Assembly (NCBI GenBank): GCA_009929715.1
Contig: RZZX01000002.1
Span: 1 to 64,000, forward strand
Source: Bacteroidia bacterium
Lineage (GTDB): Bacteria; Bacteroidota; Bacteroidia; Bacteroidales; Bacteroidaceae
Length of the DNA stretch: 64,000 nucleotides
Direction: 5' to 3'
Shown piece after piece: positions 59,987 through 64,000 of this stretch (the stretch's first letter is position 1; the number at the start of each line of letters is the position of its first letter). The position numbers and the translations under genes are program-made. The notes beneath the pieces are model-generated. The model ran no database searches. It was not told where the DNA came from and saw only the letters and a program-made list of their open reading frames with translations.

Positions 59987-60808
59987 ATGGCTGGTTATAT
60001 ATCAGATGATACAAGAAAAGTGACGACTCATCGCCTCGTAGAAATGAAACAAAGAGGAGAGAAAATATCTATGCTAACTTCTTACGACTATACGATGGCA
60101 CAAATCGTTGATGGCGCAGGCATCGACGTTATTTTGGTAGGCGATTCGGCTTCTAACGTGATGGCTGGGAATGTCACGACATTGCCCATTACTCTTGATC
60201 AGATGATTTATCATGGTAAGTCGGTTGTGCGTGGCGTTAAGCGCGCGATGGTAGTGGTCGACATGCCTTTCGGGTCTTATCAAGGCAATGAAATGGAGGG
60301 ATTGGCTTCGGCTATCCGGATTATGAAAGAGAGTCACGCCGACGCCCTTAAGTTAGAGGGAGGAGAGGAAGTGATTGCTTCTGTTAAACGGATTTTAAGT
60401 GCCGGTATCCCGGTAATGGGACACTTGGGACTAATGCCTCAATCAATTAATAAATATGGTACTTACACCGTTCGGGCTAAGGACGAAGAGGAGGCTGATA
60501 AGCTGATTAAGGATGCTCATCTCCTCGAAGAAGCAGGTTGTTTTGCACTCGTGCTTGAAAAAATACCGGCTGCTCTTGCTGAACGTGTGGCTTCTGAATT
60601 GACTATTCCGGTGATTGGTATTGGCGCCGGTGGGGCTGTGGATGGCCAAGTATTGGTGGCTCAAGATATGTTGGGGATGAATAATGGTTTCCGTCCGCGT
60701 TTCTTGCGTCGCTATGCTGATTTGCATACCGTGATGTCCGATGCGATTAGTCGCTATGTTTCGGATGTGAAGAATTGTGATTTTCCTAATGAGAAGGAAC
60801 AGTATTAA
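59987..60808 (+). CDS. panB: 3-methyl-2-oxobutanoate hydroxymethyltransferase
   Basis: This 273-residue cytoplasmic enzyme performs the first committed step of pantothenate synthesis, adding a hydroxymethyl group from methylene-THF to ketoisovalerate. Family blocks are [79 protein letters not shown] and [17 protein letters not shown]. Metal-binding Asp residues are present. It precedes an MFS gene by 8 bp. Confidence 0.97.
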   Translation: MAGYISDDTRKVTTHRLVEMKQRGEKISMLTSYDYTMAQIVDGAGIDVILVGDSASNVMAGNVTTLPITLDQMIYHGKSVVRGVKRAMVVVDMPFGSYQGNEMEGLASAIRIMKESHADALKLEGGEEVIASVKRILSAGIPVMGHLGLMPQSINKYGTYTVRAKDEEEADKLIKDAHLLEEAGCFALVLEKIPAALAERVASELTIPVIGIGAGGAVDGQVLVAQDMLGMNNGFRPRFLRRYADLHTVMSDAISRYVSDVKNCDFPNEKEQY

Positions 60809-60816
60809 TAAGGTGT

Positions 60817-61968
60817 ATGACCGTTAACTTGTGGACCAAGCATTTTATGCGCATATCTGTCGCTAATTTATTATTGTTTATTTCACTTTATATGTTGTTG
60901 CCTGTCCTACCGATGGAACTGGCGGAGCAAATAGGGTTGAAATCAGAACAAACCGGCTTGATGTTTCTCTTTTTTACATTAGGGATGCTATTTGTCGGCC
61001 CGTTTCATGCTTATCTGATTGATGTGTATAAGCGGAAATATATCTGTTTGTTTTCGACGTTGCTTGCTACGGGGGCAACGGCCGGTTACTTGTATGTGGG
61101 TGCTCTTCGAGAGCTGTTCTTGCTCGCTGCTTTCCAAGGAGCGATGTTTGGGCTAGCTACCACGGCAGGGATTACATTGGCTATTGATATCACTCATTCT
61201 GGCAGTCGAAGCATCGGTAATCTTAGCTTTGCTTGGATGGCTCGTTTGGGAATGGTTATCGGTATTGCCCTCGGAATTTGGTTATATCAAATGGTGTCAT
61301 TTGCTCATTTTATAGCCATATCTGTTGGTGCAGGCTTGTTGAGTGTCTTGTTAACCTCGATGGTCTATGTGCCTTTCCGTGCGCCTATAGTGACCTGTTT
61401 GTGTTCATGCGACCGCTTTTTGCTTCTTCGTGGCTGGGTGCCGGCTCTCAACTTAGTGATGATTAGCTTTGTGCTTGGATTGCTCACGGCAATTCCTCAT
61501 TTGTTTACGTCGTTTACACTCAATGAAACCACGTTCGTTTTGCCATTTTTCGCAGTTACTGTGATAGGCTTTATCGTCTCATTTTGTTGTTCGCGTATCC
61601 GGTTGGTGCAGGATAAACTTTTTCACACAGTGGTATTGGGCTTATTCTTATTCGTTTCAGCCCTTTTTATGATCAGTTATGGTATGTTTACTTTAGTGGC
61701 CTTTTTGGTGCTTGGTATCGGACTTGGACTTGTTACACCGGAGTTTCTGACGATGTTTGTCAAATTATCGAAGCACTGTCAACGCGGAACAGCCAATACC
61801 ACTCATTTGCTGTGCTGTGAAATAGGTATCGCTTTGGGGGTTGCTTTGACGTATGCGTATGATGACATGGGGCAGATTCTCTTTTTTGCTCGAATAAGCG
61901 CTTTGGTTGCTTTGGTGTTTTTTGCTGTATTTACATATCCTTATTATATTAAAAAGAAAGTGCGATGA
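60817..61968 (+). CDS. MFS transporter
   Basis: This is a 383-residue major-facilitator protein with about 12 helices. FFTLGMLFVGPFHAYLIDVYKRK contains the loop 2-3 A-motif region in a divergent form. It begins 8 bp after panB and is probably cotranscribed, but the substrate cannot be inferred; a pantothenate-related role is only positional. Confidence 0.85.
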   Translation: MTVNLWTKHFMRISVANLLLFISLYMLLPVLPMELAEQIGLKSEQTGLMFLFFTLGMLFVGPFHAYLIDVYKRKYICLFSTLLATGATAGYLYVGALRELFLLAAFQGAMFGLATTAGITLAIDITHSGSRSIGNLSFAWMARLGMVIGIALGIWLYQMVSFAHFIAISVGAGLLSVLLTSMVYVPFRAPIVTCLCSCDRFLLLRGWVPALNLVMISFVLGLLTAIPHLFTSFTLNETTFVLPFFAVTVIGFIVSFCCSRIRLVQDKLFHTVVLGLFLFVSALFMISYGMFTLVAFLVLGIGLGLVTPEFLTMFVKLSKHCQRGTANTTHLLCCEIGIALGVALTYAYDDMGQILFFARISALVALVFFAVFTYPYYIKKKVR

Positions 61969-62008
61969 TCGAAAGAGAGCGCACTGACAATCATTTTTTG
62001 AAAATAAG

Positions 62009-62464
62009 ATGGAAGATAGAATAGAAAAAGCAGTCACTTATTTTAAAAGTGGCTATAATTGCTCGCAATCTGTTGTGGCGGCATTTGCCGATTTGTACGG
62101 ATTCGATAAGGAACAATCTTTGCGTATGGCAGCTTCATTTGGAGGAGGCATCGGTCGGATGCGTGAAACTTGTGGAGCGGCTTGCGGTATGTTTTTATTG
62201 GCCGGTTTAGAGAATGGAGCTGTTGAGGCTGCTGACCGGCAAGGAAAAGCTGCCAATTATGCCTTGGTACAGGAGTTGGCCGAAGAGTTTAAAAAAAGAA
62301 ACGGGTCGCTCATTTGTGCCGAATTATTGGGATTACGTAAAAGTGATACCATCTCTTCGAACCCTGAGGAACGTACTACACAGTATTATGCCAAAAGACC
62401 GTGTGTTAAGATGGTTGAGGAAGCCGCTACTATTTGGGCGGAATACCTTCAAAAAGAGCGTTGA
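62009..62464 (+). CDS. C_GCAxxG_C_C family protein
   Basis: This is a 151-residue protein of the C_GCAxxG_C_C family, presumed redox-active or metal-binding. The conserved cysteines are Cys18 (GYNCSQS), Cys55 and Cys59 (TCGAACGMFLLAG), then ICAELLG and RPCVKMV. No membrane segment is present. It lies 40 bases after the MFS gene on the same strand. Function is unknown for the family. Confidence 0.88.
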   Translation: MEDRIEKAVTYFKSGYNCSQSVVAAFADLYGFDKEQSLRMAASFGGGIGRMRETCGAACGMFLLAGLENGAVEAADRQGKAANYALVQELAEEFKKRNGSLICAELLGLRKSDTISSNPEERTTQYYAKRPCVKMVEEAATIWAEYLQKER

Positions 62465-62541
62465 CGATTCATGTTAAGCTTCTTTTATTACATTTCTATT
62501 AAAAAGAAGTCTTGTAAGGTGTTGTGTAGCTTATAAATCCA

Positions 62542-62549
62542 TATATTTG
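62542..62549 (+). promoter_or_regulatory. Promoter -7 element of the winged-helix gene
   Basis: TATATTTG followed by C lies 58 bases before the ATG at 62608. A six-codon frame (ATG at 62595) overlaps that start and could couple translation. Confidence 0.55.
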
Positions 62550-62607
62550 CTCCGAATAAAGTATAAAACTTATTTTAACCGAAAGGTTTTAAGTATGTCT
62601 AACTTAA

Positions 62608-62820
62608 ATGACTAAGCAAATGTGGAAAGAAAAAGCAGGTGAAACTGCGGGTAGAATCTGGACAGCACTGAATGGTACTGAGGGAATGACAGCTAAGAAG
62701 CTTAAAAAGGAGGCCAAGTTAAATGAGAAAGAGTTACATCTTGGTTTAGGTTGGCTTTTGAGAGAAGGTAAGATCTCGATCGAAGAGATCGAAGGCGAAC
62801 TTTTTATGAAATTAGATTAA
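62608..62820 (+). CDS. Small winged-helix protein (DUF2582-like)
   Basis: This 70-residue cytoplasmic protein is nearly all one winged helix-turn-helix: GETAGRIWTALNGTEGMTAKKLKKEAKLNEKELHLGLGWLLREGKISIEE. It matches the small wHTH family common in Bacteroidota. It could bind DNA or act as a protein adaptor; no partner gene is adjacent. It has its own promoter and terminator. Confidence 0.82.
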   Translation: MTKQMWKEKAGETAGRIWTALNGTEGMTAKKLKKEAKLNEKELHLGLGWLLREGKISIEEIEGELFMKLD

Positions 62821-62839
62821 GTTGGCTTTTAGGAAAATC

Positions 62840-62889
62840 AAAAAAAAAGATGCGTTGAGGCTTTAGGGTTGTCAACGCATCTTTTTTTG
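62840..62889. terminator. Bidirectional terminator (winged helix / symporter)
   Basis: AGATGCGTTGA (62848-62858) pairs with TCAACGCATCT (62872-62882), flanked by runs of A and T on the two sides. It ends both converging genes. Confidence 0.9.
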
Positions 62890-62892
62890 TTA

Positions 62893-64000
62893 TTAGTTAT
62901 CAGCTCGTCTACTTAGTAGGGCTAGCCCGATAAAGGTGAATAAGGCATTGAATATCAACAACTCATAACTGAATTGGTAGCCATTGAACCATGCTTCTGA
63001 ATGGGTATGCAGTATGTAGCAGAGTAGTGGCGAACAGAGGGCTACCAAAGGCGTGTAGCGATCGGCTACTTTTCTTCGCGTGAAAATACCAAAGGCAAAG
63101 AACCCTAAGATTGGACCGTAGGTGTAGCTTGCTAGGATGTAGACGGCATCAATCACATTCGTATTGTTGAGCGCATTAAAGAGGAGGATGACTAGCCCCA
63201 TGGTGGCTGCCATCGCTAAGTGAATACGTTGACGTAACCTTACAACTTGTTGTTCGTTTTTGTTTTTTGTGCCGATAATATCGACGGTAAATGAGGTTGT
63301 TAGGGCTGTCAGTGCTGAACCGGCCGCTGAGTAGGCCGATGATATAAAGCCGATAATAAAGAGTATGCCTACGATTATCGGGAAATAGCCACCAGTGGCA
63401 ATCATCGGGAAAAGTTCATCGCTCTTCTGAGGCGCTTGAATGTTGTTTTGTGAAATATACGTATAGAGTAGTACGCCTAACGCTAAAAAGAGCAGGATGA
63501 TGAAAAACTGGCAGACTACACTAGTAATCATATTCTTTTGGGAGTCTTTAAAGTTTCGGCAGCTAAGGTTTCGTTGCATCATATCTTGATCCAATCCAGT
63601 CATGGCAATCATGGTAAATATACCTGCAAAGAATTGTTTGAAGAAGTAACGTTTGTCATTTGCGTCATCGAAAAAGAATAAACGGGAGAGCCTGCTTTCT
63701 GTAATGCTTTTAAAGGTGTCTGTAAAGCTAAATTGCAGGTCGGAAGCGATGTAGTAGATGCAAAGTCCCACCGATACAATTAAGCAGAAGGTTTTAAGAG
63801 TATCGGTCCAGATGAGTGATTTAACTCCGCCTCGAAAGGTGTAGAACCAGACGAGGGCAACGGTTAGGCCGACGTTGGCAACAAAAGGGATATGTAGAGG
63901 CGTAAAGACTAAAAACTGTAAGGTAATACAGACCAGGAATAACCTTACAGCTGCTCCTAACATCTTTGAAATAAAGAAAAAGTAAGCCCCTGTGCGGTAA
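62893..64000 (-). CDS. Sodium:solute symporter, 5' end beyond window
   Basis: This is the C-terminal part of an SSS-family transporter (at least 369 residues, about nine helices visible). The frame is open to the window end (YRTGAYFFFISKMLG precedes the first internal Met), so the start is missing. GVKSLIWTDTLKTFCLIV, MTGLDQDMMQRNLSCRN and FISSAYSAAGSALTALTTSFTVDI are typical SSS core segments, the last containing the Na+-site Ser residues. Substrates of close relatives include sugars and sialic acid, but this is not determinable here. Confidence 0.88.
   Translation of the reverse strand, partial: YRTGAYFFFISKMLGAAVRLFLVCITLQFLVFTPLHIPFVANVGLTVALVWFYTFRGGVKSLIWTDTLKTFCLIVSVGLCIYYIASDLQFSFTDTFKSITESRLSRLFFFDDANDKRYFFKQFFAGIFTMIAMTGLDQDMMQRNLSCRNFKDSQKNMITSVVCQFFIILLFLALGVLLYTYISQNNIQAPQKSDELFPMIATGGYFPIIVGILFIIGFISSAYSAAGSALTALTTSFTVDIIGTKNKNEQQVVRLRQRIHLAMAATMGLVILLFNALNNTNVIDAVYILASYTYGPILGFFAFGIFTRRKVADRYTPLVALCSPLLCYILHTHSEAWFNGYQFSYELLIFNALFTFIGLALLSRRADN

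Overview
The window is chromosomal DNA from a member of the Bacteroidota, most likely the order Bacteroidales (Bacteroides-like). The evidence is SusC/SusD pairs, a one-protein hybrid two-component system, GH97/GH88/GH2/GH16 enzymes, a FecR/ECF pair, the Bacteroidota form of RNA polymerase omega next to bamD and a DUF4293 gene, and the Bacteroidota promoter element TAnnTTTG in front of many transcription units. Species cannot be fixed from sequence alone. Only the two window ends are incomplete: a decapitated GH3 beta-glucosidase at the left and a sodium:solute symporter running off the right.

Layout. 0-2.3 kb: a Fur-box-like palindrome, the GH3 remnant and an acyltransferase. 2.3-9.3 kb: a five-gene leftward operon joining porphyrin synthesis (hemD, hemG, hemN) to an MFS carrier and a TonB-dependent receptor. 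9.4-15.9 kb: a thioredoxin-like lipoprotein, an unknown lipoprotein, tRNA-Gly(CCC), a DJ-1/PfpI protein, a 700-bp intergenic region with palindromic repeats, uvrB and an AzgA-type purine permease. 16.1-30.1 kb: a polysaccharide utilisation locus (HTCS regulator, SusC, SusD, GH88, GH2, DUF2264), probably for an unsaturated-uronate-tipped glycan. 30.3-34.5 kb: bamD-rpoZ-DUF4293, then YigZ, an orphan HpaII-family restriction-endonuclease-like protein and a nitroreductase. 34.6-39.7 kb: leftward gcvP, MBL hydrolase, rsmG and a DUF3298 lipoprotein. 39.9-46.9 kb: a copper P-type ATPase, a GH16 enzyme paired with a phosphoesterase/PQQ-propeller protein, and nspC. 47.0-47.6 kb: five tRNA genes (Gly-Gly-Leu-Leu-Gly). 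47.6-48.3 kb: a second palindromic repeat array. 48.3-52.9 kb: a secreted EEP-family phosphatase, a SusB-like GH97, and a divergent ECF sigma / FecR anti-sigma pair without its receptor. 53-64 kb: K+/H+ antiporter, uracil permease, a phosphoesterase/beta-barrel pair, MATE pump, HAD phosphatase, panB, MFS carrier, C_GCAxxG_C_C protein, a small winged-helix protein and the symporter.

How the genes work together. The heme operon could import a porphyrin or iron chelate and feed the last steps of heme synthesis. In the PUL, the HTCS would sense an oligosaccharide in the periplasm and switch on SusC/D import and periplasmic trimming by GH88 and GH2. No lyase or sulfatase is present, so the unsaturated substrate must be made elsewhere. 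Most of the remainder is housekeeping. The items most worth following up are the orphan HpaII-like protein, the two dispersed palindromic arrays, the receptor-less ECF/FecR pair, the secreted phosphoesterase pairs, and several decayed genes.
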